Source: Oceanitalea sp047302425
GTDB taxonomy: Bacteria; Actinomycetota; Actinomycetes; Actinomycetales; Actinomycetaceae
Reading direction: 5' to 3'
Length of the DNA: 64,000 bases
Assembly (NCBI RefSeq): GCF_047302425.1
Contig: NZ_CP154855.1
Coordinates: 3,669,302-3,733,301, forward strand
The position numbers and the translations under genes were made by a program. Position 1 is the stretch's first letter. Each line of letters starts with the position of its first letter. Shown here one piece after another: positions 32,802 through 40,595 of the stretch. The notes beneath the pieces are model-generated. The model worked only from the letters and a program-made list of their open reading frames with translations, did no database searches and was not told the DNA's origin.

Positions 32802-34589
32802 ATGAGCCAGCAGTCCCCGGACCCGGTCCAGCAGGAGGTCCTCAGCGTGCTCGCGCGCTGGATGGTCGACGCCTTCCCGGCCGAGCCCGGCTGGGACGAG
32901 CTGCACCTGCAGCTGCGGCCCCTGCGTGACGTCGTCGCCGTCCGGGTGGTCGAGGTCCGCGGCGAGCAGCGCACGGCGCGGCTCGGGCGCCTCACCGCCG
33001 GGGAGCGGCCCGCCACCCTCGTCCGGCGCCTGCAGGACCTCAGCGCCCGCCCCGAGGAGGGCACGTGGATCGAGGCCGCGCTGACGCTGAGCGCCGAGGG
33101 CTGGCCCAGCCCCACCTTCACCGTCGCCGGGCGCTTCAACCGGGACGTGGAGCCCTCCCCGTGGCGGGACGGCGAGGAGCCGCTCGACGCGACCGACCTC
33201 GTCCACCACCTCACCCGCTACCCCCGCCGCGCCGAGGCCGTCCCCGCGTGGATGTCCCAGCGGATCACCGCCGACGGCCTGGCCGTCCCAGGCCCGCGCG
33301 GCGCAGAGGACGCGGCCGGTGACACGGAGGGCGTCGCCGTCGCGAGCGTCGTCGCGCCCGGGCAGCGCCCGCGGCCCGAGGTCCTCGACATCGTCGTCGA
33401 CCGCGACGGTCCCGTGCTGGCCGACGGCACCCGGCCGGGCCGTCGGCGGCTGCGCCTGGGCGGCTCGCTGCGGCTCCTCGACGTCCTGGAGACCGTCGGG
33501 GTCCCGCTGCCCTTCGTCGATGACCGCGGCACCTGGATCGTGCGCCTGGGCGAGTCCCGCGACAGCGGCCAGGTGCTCGCCGTCGTCGAGCAGGGGCCCG
33601 GTGCCTCCACCGGCGCGGTCCCCGAGGCGCGGGTCCAGCTGCTCACCGAGGCGCAGCCGGCCGACCTCCTCGACGACGACGGCCGTCTCCTCCTCTACTA
33701 CTGCTCGGTGCCCGGCGAGCCGCAGGTCGTGCTCGACAGCGCCCGGCTCGGTGAGGTCGTGCCCCCTCCCGCCCCTGCCACGCCCCCGGACAACGAGCTC
33801 GTGCGGACGGCCGTCGCCGAGTTCGCCGAGGAGCCCGGCGTGCAGCGCATGCTCCACGTGCTGCGCCAGGCCCTCGGCGGGCGGCTCGTCGTCGACGCCA
33901 CGGGCTCCCAGCTGCCCGAGCCGGGCAGCCCTGCGCCGGAGCTGCGGCTCACCACCCTCACCGCGCCCGACGGCACCCGCGCCCTCGCCGCGTTCACGAG
34001 CAACGCCGCGCTCGCGGAGTTCCGCGCGAAGGCCGGGAAGGGCGAGGAGCGGGTGACGGGGATCGCCCAGTCCGGCGCGGTGCTGCTGGAGACCTTCCGC
34101 AAGGAGGAGGAGCTCAGCTGGTTCATCATCGACCCGGCCGGGCCCAGCTGCGCGATCGGCCGCAAGGAGGTGGGTCTCGCGCTCGCCGCACCGAGCGCCG
34201 CCGCCGTCAAGGACCTCCTTGCGCGGCCGCACAGCACCCAGGAGCTCGTCACCGCACTGAGTGAGCCGGGCACGAACCTGTTCATCGCCCACACCGAGAC
34301 CGACGGCCGGTCCGGGCCGGTCCTCGTGCGCGACCGCACCGACGGCAAGGCCGTGCTCCTCGCCTTCACCTCCCCCGTGGAGGTCGCGGCCTACAACCAG
34401 AGCTTCGGTGCCCGGAGGCTGCCCGCCGGGGCGCTCCTCCAGCTCGTGCTGGCCAACCGGGCCAAGGCCCTGGTCATCAACCCCTCCGGCCCCCAGGGCG
34501 TGCTCCCGCTCGCGCAGGTCTGGCACGCGCTCGGCAACCCCGAGCTGCCCGACGACCGCGGGACGGACGCGGGCGGCGAGGGCACGTGA
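32802..34589 (+). CDS. Large SseB-domain protein upstream of XPB genes
   Basis: A 595-residue cytoplasmic protein without enzymatic motifs. The first ~140 residues (EVLSVLARWMVDAFPAEPGWDELHLQL) resemble YezG/immunity-like alpha-beta domains. Two C-terminal stretches match SseB folds: residues ~380-470 (LRLTTLTAPDGTRALAAFTSNAALAEFRA) and ~490-580 (VLVRDRTDGKAVLLAFTSPVEVAAYNQ, then LVINPSGPQGVLP). SseB domains occur in type III secretion regulators and polymorphic-toxin neighbours, but here the gene is coupled by GTGA to a helicase-associated gene. GAAGGA precedes ATG 32802. Function unknown; an adaptor role is my guess. Confidence 0.75.
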   Translation: MSQQSPDPVQQEVLSVLARWMVDAFPAEPGWDELHLQLRPLRDVVAVRVVEVRGEQRTARLGRLTAGERPATLVRRLQDLSARPEEGTWIEAALTLSAEGWPSPTFTVAGRFNRDVEPSPWRDGEEPLDATDLVHHLTRYPRRAEAVPAWMSQRITADGLAVPGPRGAEDAAGDTEGVAVASVVAPGQRPRPEVLDIVVDRDGPVLADGTRPGRRRLRLGGSLRLLDVLETVGVPLPFVDDRGTWIVRLGESRDSGQVLAVVEQGPGASTGAVPEARVQLLTEAQPADLLDDDGRLLLYYCSVPGEPQVVLDSARLGEVVPPPAPATPPDNELVRTAVAEFAEEPGVQRMLHVLRQALGGRLVVDATGSQLPEPGSPAPELRLTTLTAPDGTRALAAFTSNAALAEFRAKAGKGEERVTGIAQSGAVLLETFRKEEELSWFIIDPAGPSCAIGRKEVGLALAAPSAAAVKDLLARPHSTQELVTALSEPGTNLFIAHTETDGRSGPVLVRDRTDGKAVLLAFTSPVEVAAYNQSFGARRLPAGALLQLVLANRAKALVINPSGPQGVLPLAQVWHALGNPELPDDRGTDAGGEGT

Positions 34590-36823
34590 CCGGCACCGCC
34601 CGGCTGTCCGACGTCGTCGCCGAGCTCGCACGACGCCCCGACGCGGACGTCGTCGCGCTCCTGCGGGCGCGCCCCGACCTGCCCGTCCCGCCGCCCACCA
34701 CCCTCACCGCGCTCGCCGCCCGCGCCTGCTCGCGGCCCTCGGTCGAGCGGGTGCTCGCCGGCCTGGACCAGCACGTGCTCGAGGTCGCCGAGGCCGTGTG
34801 CGCGCTCGGCGGGCTCGGGCCGGTGACCGCCGGTGCCGTGCGCACCGCGACCGGGGCCAAGGGCCGAGCCGCGGCGGCGCACGTGGACGCGGCCTACGAC
34901 CGCCTCACCAGCCTGCTGCTCGTCGTCGGCGGTCTGCCGGTGCTCGCGCTGCACGAGGCGCTGGGCCCCTACCCGGCCCGCCTGGGCCCACCGCTCGCGT
35001 CGCTCGACGCCGTCCACGCGCCGGTCACCACGCCCGAGGCGCTCGAGGGGGTGCTCGCCGAGGCTCCCCCGGCCGCCCGGCGGGTGCTCGACGCGCTCGT
35101 GGGAGGCACGCCCGTCGGCGTGACGAGCGGGGAGCCGGCCGGCCCGACGCGCTGGCTGCTCGACCACGGCGTGCTCCAGCGCCTCGGGCCCACCCAGGTC
35201 GTGCTGCCGCTGGAGACGGGGCTGGCCGCCCGGGGCGGGCGCACCCACCCCGAGCCGCACCCGCACCCGCCGCAGCCCGAGGCGCCCACGCGGCCGGCCG
35301 CCGTCGTCGCAGCGGAGTCGACGCGAGCGGCCGAGGAGCTGGTCCGGCTCGTCGGCGTCGTCGTGCGGCAGTGGGCGCAGGAGCCCGCGCCCGCGCTGCG
35401 CAGCGGCGGCCTGGGCGTGCGGGAGCTGCGCCGGCTCGCCGCCGAGCTCGGCACGACGCCGGAGCAGGCGGCGGAGATCGTCGAGATTGCCGGGATGGCC
35501 GGCCTCCTCGCCCCCGACGACGACGGCGAGCGCGCCGTCCTCGCCCCGTCCACCGCGGCGGCGGACTGGGCCGAGGACGAGGTCGCCGGGCGGTGGGTCG
35601 CGCTCGCCGAGGGGTGGCTGGCCTCCACCCGCATGCCGTGGCTCGTCGGCACCCGCGACGACCGCGGGACGCTGCGCGCCGCGCTGGGGCCGGGGCTCGA
35701 GCGCGGCTGGGTGGCGCGGCTGCGCCGCCGGGTGCTCGCCGTGCTCGCCTCCCTGCCGGCCGGGTCGGCGCCGAGCGCGGGTGACGTCCACTCGGTGCTG
35801 CGCTGGCAGGCGCCGCGCGCGACGCCGCCCGAGGCCAGTGTCGCGGCCGTGCTCGCCGAGGCCGAGCTGCTCGGACTCACTGGCGCCGGGGCGCTGGGCT
35901 CCGCGGGCCGGGCGCTGTCCAACGGCGCTGAGCCGGACGAGGTCGCAGCCGCGCTCGCGGCCGACCTGCCCGAGCCGGTCGGCGAGATCCTCGTCCAGGG
36001 CGACCTCACCGCCGTCGTCCCGGGGCGGCCCACCCGGGAGCTGGCCGAGCTGCTCGACCAGGTGGCCGAGGTGGAGAGCCGAGGGGCGGCGCTGACGGTG
36101 CGCTTCACCGCGGAGTCGGTACGCCGGGCGCTGGACGCCGGGACGGAGGCCGAGGCGCTGCTCGAGCGGCTCGCCGCCGTCTCGCGCACCCCGCTCCCCC
36201 AGGCGCTGGAGTACCTCGTCGGGGACACCGCACGCCGGCACGGCCGGCTACGCGTGGGCGGTGCCGGCAGCTACCTGCGCACCCCGGACGAGGCGACCAC
36301 CCGCGCGCTCCTCGCCGACCCCGGCCTCGCGACCCTGGGCCTGCGGGAGATCGCGCCCACGGTGCTCGTCAGCCGCGCCCTGCCCGGGGAGCTGCTCGAG
36401 ACCCTGCGACGCACGGGTGCGGCACCGGTGCTCGACGGTCCTGCCGTCGTCACCGGCCGCCCCGCCGCCGGACGCAGCGTGCGCACCGCACCGCGCGTGC
36501 GGCGGGCCGGTGAGGTCCAGGTCCAGGGCCCCGACGACGTCGCCCTCGAGCGGCTCGTGGGCCGGATGCGCGCCGGCCAGGAGCGCGCCGACGAGCGCGA
36601 CGACCTGCCGGCCACCGACCCCGTCCACACGGTCGCGGCGCTGCGGGAGGCCGCGAGCGCCGGCGGCGCTGTGCGCGTCGTCCTCATCGGCGCCAGCGGC
36701 AAGCCGGAGCGCCGCCGGGTGCGGCCGGTGAGCGTCGAGGGAGGGCGCGTGCGGATGGTCGACCTCGACCGGGAGGCCGAGCTCGTCGTCGCCGTCCACC
36801 GCATCAGCGCCGTCGCCGACTAA
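34586..36823 (+). CDS. Helicase-associated protein (XPB/Ssl2 N-terminal-like), WYL-less
   Basis: A 745-residue protein of the actinobacterial helicase-associated family (mycobacterial counterpart beside ercc3). N-terminal helical repeats LSDVVAELARRPDADVVALLRARPDLPVP are followed by winged-helix-like segments and a C-terminal part with LPEPVGEILVQGDLTAVVPGRPTRELAELLDQVAEVESRGAALTVRFT, the XPB/Ssl2-like N-terminal-domain signature, and a final VRVVLIGASGKPERRRVRPVSVEGG resembling a WYL/OB-like fold. No Walker motifs. GTG start overlaps the upstream stop (GTGA). It likely partners XPB in DNA repair or transcription-coupled remodelling. Confidence 0.8.
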   Translation: MTGTARLSDVVAELARRPDADVVALLRARPDLPVPPPTTLTALAARACSRPSVERVLAGLDQHVLEVAEAVCALGGLGPVTAGAVRTATGAKGRAAAAHVDAAYDRLTSLLLVVGGLPVLALHEALGPYPARLGPPLASLDAVHAPVTTPEALEGVLAEAPPAARRVLDALVGGTPVGVTSGEPAGPTRWLLDHGVLQRLGPTQVVLPLETGLAARGGRTHPEPHPHPPQPEAPTRPAAVVAAESTRAAEELVRLVGVVVRQWAQEPAPALRSGGLGVRELRRLAAELGTTPEQAAEIVEIAGMAGLLAPDDDGERAVLAPSTAAADWAEDEVAGRWVALAEGWLASTRMPWLVGTRDDRGTLRAALGPGLERGWVARLRRRVLAVLASLPAGSAPSAGDVHSVLRWQAPRATPPEASVAAVLAEAELLGLTGAGALGSAGRALSNGAEPDEVAAALAADLPEPVGEILVQGDLTAVVPGRPTRELAELLDQVAEVESRGAALTVRFTAESVRRALDAGTEAEALLERLAAVSRTPLPQALEYLVGDTARRHGRLRVGGAGSYLRTPDEATTRALLADPGLATLGLREIAPTVLVSRALPGELLETLRRTGAAPVLDGPAVVTGRPAAGRSVRTAPRVRRAGEVQVQGPDDVALERLVGRMRAGQERADERDDLPATDPVHTVAALREAASAGGAVRVVLIGASGKPERRRVRPVSVEGGRVRMVDLDREAELVVAVHRISAVAD

Positions 36824-36873
36824 GAGGGGGATGTCACTGGGACCCGGTGCGCGCGTGGGGTGACAATGGTCGG

Positions 36874-38535
36874 ATGCCTGACGGCCCGCTGATCGTCCAG
36901 TCCGACAAGACCCTGCTCCTCGAGGTCGACCACCCGCGCGCCCGCGACGCCCGCCGCGCGATCGCCCCGTTCGCCGAGCTCGAGCGCGCCCCGGAGCACA
37001 TCCACACCTACCGGCTCACGCCGCTGGGCCTGTGGAACGCGCGCGCCGCCGGGCACGACGCCGAGCAGGTCGTCAGTGCGCTCATCGACTACTCGCGCTA
37101 CCCCGTCCCCCACTCCCTGCTCGTCGACGTCGCCGACACGATGGACCGCTACGGGCGGCTGCGCCTCGTCGCGCACCCTGCCCACGGCCTCGTCCTGGAG
37201 ACGACGGACGTCGCCGTCCTCGAGGAGGTGCTGCGCTCCAAGCGCATGGCGGGCCTGGTGGGCGAACGGCTCGAGCCGAGCACCGTCGTCGTCCACCCGA
37301 GCGAGCGCGGCCAGGTGAAGCAGGTGCTCCTCAAGCTCGGCTGGCCGGCGGAGGACCTCGCCGGGTACGTCGACGGCGAGGCGCACCCCATCGCCCTCGA
37401 GCAGGACGGGTGGTCGTTGCGTCCCTACCAGGAGGAGGCGGTCGAGGGCTTCTGGCACGGCGGCTCCGGCGTCGTCGTCCTCCCGTGCGGGGCGGGCAAG
37501 ACGCTCGTCGGCGCGGGCGCGATGGCCCGCTCGGCGACCACGACGCTCATCCTCGTCACCAACACCGTCTCGGCCCGCCAGTGGCGCGACGAGCTGCTGC
37601 GCCGCACGACGCTCACGGAGGACGAGATCGGGGAGTACTCCGGCGCCCGCAAGGAGGTGCGGCCGGTGACGATCGCGACCTACCAGGTGCTGACGACCAA
37701 GCGGAAGGGCCTGTACCCGCACCTCGAGCTGCTCGACGCCCGCGACTGGGGCCTCATCCTCTACGACGAGGTCCACCTCCTGCCGGCGCCGATCTTCCGG
37801 ATGACGGCGGACCTCCAGGCGCGCCGCCGGCTCGGGCTCACCGCCACGCTCGTGCGCGAGGACGGCCGGGAGGACGAGGTCTTCTCCCTCATCGGTCCCA
37901 AGCGCTACGACGCGCCGTGGAAGGACATCGAGGCGCAGGGCTACATCGCGCCCGCGGAGTGCACCGAGGTGCGCCTGACCCTGCCGGACAGCGAGCGCAT
38001 GGTCTACGCGACCGCCGAGGCGGAGGACCGCTACCGGCTGGCTGCGACCGCCGGCGGCAAGGAGCGCGTGGTGGAGGACATCGTGCGCCGCCACCCCGGG
38101 GAGCAGGTGCTCGTCATCGGCCAGTACCTCGACCAGCTCGAGGACCTCTCCGCGCGGCTCGACGCCCCGGTCATCACCGGGGCCACGAGCGTGACCCAGC
38201 GCGAGCAGCTCTTCGGGCAGTTCCGCGCCGGTGAGCTGCCAGTGCTCGTCGTCTCGAAGGTCGCGAACTTCTCCATCGACCTGCCCGAGGCCTCGGTCGC
38301 CGTGCAGGTGTCAGGATCCTTCGGGTCCCGGCAGGAGGAGGCGCAGCGGCTGGGCCGACTGCTGCGGCCCAAGGCCGACGGCAAGACGGCGCACTTCTAC
38401 ACGGTCGTCACCCGCGACACCGTCGACCAGGAGTTCGCCGCCCACCGCCAGCGCTTCCTCGCTGAGCAGGGTTACTCCTACCGGATCGTCGACGCCGAGG
38501 ACCTCACCGACCGCGCCCTGCCCGCCGAGGGCTGA
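36874..38535 (+). CDS. DNA repair helicase XPB (ERCC3-like)
   Basis: A 553-residue SF2 helicase. An N-terminal damage-recognition domain precedes RecA domain 1 with Q-motif SLRPYQEEAV, Walker A LPCGAGKT (about 203-210), DEVH box YDEVHLLP (about 298) and motif III LTATL; domain 2 carries VLVIGQYLDQL and motif VI QEEAQRLGRLLRP. The RED and thumb elements (GREDE) are present. Actinobacterial XPB unwinds 3'-5' and is linked to nucleotide excision-type repair. It follows the helicase-associated gene by 50 bases; GACAAT six bases before the ATG may give a leaderless transcript. No Bax1 nuclease gene is near. Confidence 0.93.
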   Translation: MPDGPLIVQSDKTLLLEVDHPRARDARRAIAPFAELERAPEHIHTYRLTPLGLWNARAAGHDAEQVVSALIDYSRYPVPHSLLVDVADTMDRYGRLRLVAHPAHGLVLETTDVAVLEEVLRSKRMAGLVGERLEPSTVVVHPSERGQVKQVLLKLGWPAEDLAGYVDGEAHPIALEQDGWSLRPYQEEAVEGFWHGGSGVVVLPCGAGKTLVGAGAMARSATTTLILVTNTVSARQWRDELLRRTTLTEDEIGEYSGARKEVRPVTIATYQVLTTKRKGLYPHLELLDARDWGLILYDEVHLLPAPIFRMTADLQARRRLGLTATLVREDGREDEVFSLIGPKRYDAPWKDIEAQGYIAPAECTEVRLTLPDSERMVYATAEAEDRYRLAATAGGKERVVEDIVRRHPGEQVLVIGQYLDQLEDLSARLDAPVITGATSVTQREQLFGQFRAGELPVLVVSKVANFSIDLPEASVAVQVSGSFGSRQEEAQRLGRLLRPKADGKTAHFYTVVTRDTVDQEFAAHRQRFLAEQGYSYRIVDAEDLTDRALPAEG

Positions 38536-38592
38536 CCCGCGCCCGCCGCCAGAGGAATCCGGCTGTCGGCGAAGGGGGCCGGCGGCATGCGG

Positions 38593-39567
38593 TCAGGGGT
38601 AGGCGAGCTCGGTGATGCGCTCGAGGGTGGCGGCGGTGCGGCGGGTGAGGGCGGCGTCGTCAGGGTCGGGCGCGCCGGTGCGCACCCGCTCGGCGAAGCG
38701 GGCGACCTCGGTGCCGTACTGGTCGCCCTCGACCTCGTGGACGGTCCGCTCCCCGTCCCGCTCCACGACGATCCGGGCGACACCGCCGCGCTGGTCCGCG
38801 CGGAAGACGTCGGGCAGGTGGATCGAGCCGGCGCTGCCGATGAGCCGCGCCTCGGCGCGGAAGGCCGCGTCGAAGGAGCAGTGGAGGTTCGCCGTCACGG
38901 CGCCGTAGCGCGCGGCGACCGACACCCGCGTGGCCGCCCCGCCCGGCTCCTCGGTCCGCGCGACCACGCCGAGCTGGTCCGGCTCCACGCCGGTGAGCCA
39001 GCCGAGCAGGTCCACCGGGTAGCAGCCGATGTCGTTGTGCGCGCCGCCGCCGAGGTCGCGGCGCAGGCGGATGTCGAGCGGCTCGGTGCGCGCCTGGACG
39101 AAGTGGAAGGAGGACTCGACGGTGACGAGCTCGCCGATCGCGCCGTCGTCCAGCAGCGAGCGCACCCGCTCCAGCTGCGGGTGGTAGCGGTACATGAAGG
39201 CCTCGGCCACCTGCACGCCGGCCTGCCGCGCCGCCGTCTCGACGGCGTCGAGCTCGGCCAGGCCCTGGACGATCGGCTTCTCGCACAGCACGTGCTTGCC
39301 GGCCTCGGCCGCGGCGATGGTCCACCGCGCGTGCTCGGTGTTGGGCAGCGGCACGTAGACGGCGTGGACGTCCGGGTCGGCGAGCAGCTCCTCGTGGCTC
39401 GCGTAGTGGCGGGCGATGCCCAGCCGCTCCGCGTACGCCCCGGCCCGCCCGCTGGCCGAGCTCACCGCCACGACCTCACCGGCACCGGCCCGTCGAATCG
39501 CGGGGATGACCGCCTTCTCCGCGATCCGTGCCGCGCCGAGCACGCCCCACCGCACCTGGTCCACCAT
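38593..39567 (-). CDS. Gfo/Idh/MocA-family NAD(P)-dependent oxidoreductase
   Basis: A 324-residue oxidoreductase with Rossmann start RWGVLGAARIAEKAV, the EKP motif HVLCEKPI (about residue 95) that positions the nicotinamide, and the C-terminal sheet domain with GGAHNDIGCYPVDL, where the Asp/His pair is the usual proton relay. It oxidises or reduces a sugar, inositol or related polyol. CAGGAGGAGG precedes ATG 39567. No sugar gene lies directly beside it, so the substrate is open. Confidence 0.9.
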   Translation of the reverse strand: MVDQVRWGVLGAARIAEKAVIPAIRRAGAGEVVAVSSASGRAGAYAERLGIARHYASHEELLADPDVHAVYVPLPNTEHARWTIAAAEAGKHVLCEKPIVQGLAELDAVETAARQAGVQVAEAFMYRYHPQLERVRSLLDDGAIGELVTVESSFHFVQARTEPLDIRLRRDLGGGAHNDIGCYPVDLLGWLTGVEPDQLGVVARTEEPGGAATRVSVAARYGAVTANLHCSFDAAFRAEARLIGSAGSIHLPDVFRADQRGGVARIVVERDGERTVHEVEGDQYGTEVARFAERVRTGAPDPDDAALTRRTAATLERITELAYP

Positions 39568-39649
39568 CGGTTCCTCCTCCTGTCGCGAGCGCCGTCAGGC
39601 TAACGTGCCCGCAGGCACCCGCCGCCGTCGCGGCATGATGGGTGGCGAC

Positions 39650-40555
39650 ATGACGACGACGGGAGGCCGGGTGGACGAGGAGCGCGTGAGCGCCGAGCTC
39701 GTCGCCGTCATCACGGCGGTGCAGGGCGACGTCCCCCTCGTCCTCACCACCGCCGACGGCCGGCTCCTGCCCTCCGGGCCGCTCCAGCCCGGCCACCAGT
39801 CCATGCAGGCCGGCATGCGCTCGTGGGTCACCCGCCAGACCGGCTACGAGCTCGGCTACGTCGAGCAGCTCTACACCTACGCCGACCGCAGCCGCGGCCC
39901 CAGCCCCGTCCTGGAGATCTCCTACCTCGGCCTCACCACCGTCTCCGCGGTGACGCCGGGCTGGCGCAGCTGGCTCGAGTACTTCCCGTGGGAGGACCAG
40001 CGCGACGGAGACGGCGTCGTGGGCGAGGTCCTCGCCCCCGCCCTCGAGCGGTGGGCCGCGACGACGGCGGACGACACCCTGACCCAGCGGCGTCGCCTGC
40101 GCACCGCGGTCACCTTCGGCCTCGACGGCCAGCCCTGGCTGCCCGAGCTGGCCCTGCAGCGCTACGAGCTCCTCTACGAGGCGGGCCTGGTCCCCGAGGC
40201 CGAGGGCGGCGGGGGCGCGCCCGGCCAGCCGATGCAGCGCGACCACCGCCGCATCCTCGCCACCGGCATCAGCCGCCTGCGCGCCAAGATCCAGTACCGG
40301 CCCGTCGTCTTCGAGATGCTCCCGGAGAGCTTCACGCTCGGGCGGCTGCAGACGACGGTCGAGGCGGTGGCCGGGCAGCCGCTGCACAAGCAGAACTTCC
40401 GCCGGCTCGTCGAGCAGCAGGAGCTCGTCGAGGAGACCGGTGAGGTGGACACCTCCACCGGGGGCCGCCCGGCCAAGCTCGTCCGCTTCCGCCGCGCCGT
40501 CCTCGACGAGCGCGAGGCCGTGGGGACCAAGCTGCCCATCGCCCGGCCCAGGTGA
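39650..40555 (+). CDS. NrtR-like regulator: degenerate Nudix domain with winged helix
   Basis: A 301-residue protein. Residues ~1-170 have a Nudix-like fold in which the Nudix box is not intact (GPLQPGHQSMQAGMRSWVTR lacks the REUxEExGU glutamates), so nucleotide hydrolysis is unlikely. Residues ~190-290 are the C-terminal winged helix typical of NrtR (LRAKIQYRPVVFEMLPESFTLGRLQTTVEAVAG, then NFRRLVEQQELVEETG). NrtR proteins sense ADP-ribose-type ligands and control NAD metabolism genes; no NAD gene is adjacent, so the regulon must lie elsewhere or differ. ATG 39650 chosen; ATG 39635 is possible. Confidence 0.8.
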   Translation: MTTTGGRVDEERVSAELVAVITAVQGDVPLVLTTADGRLLPSGPLQPGHQSMQAGMRSWVTRQTGYELGYVEQLYTYADRSRGPSPVLEISYLGLTTVSAVTPGWRSWLEYFPWEDQRDGDGVVGEVLAPALERWAATTADDTLTQRRRLRTAVTFGLDGQPWLPELALQRYELLYEAGLVPEAEGGGGAPGQPMQRDHRRILATGISRLRAKIQYRPVVFEMLPESFTLGRLQTTVEAVAGQPLHKQNFRRLVEQQELVEETGEVDTSTGGRPAKLVRFRRAVLDEREAVGTKLPIARPR

Positions 40556-40595
40556 GGACATTGCGCTGCGCCGACGGGGCGGCGAAGATCGCAGG

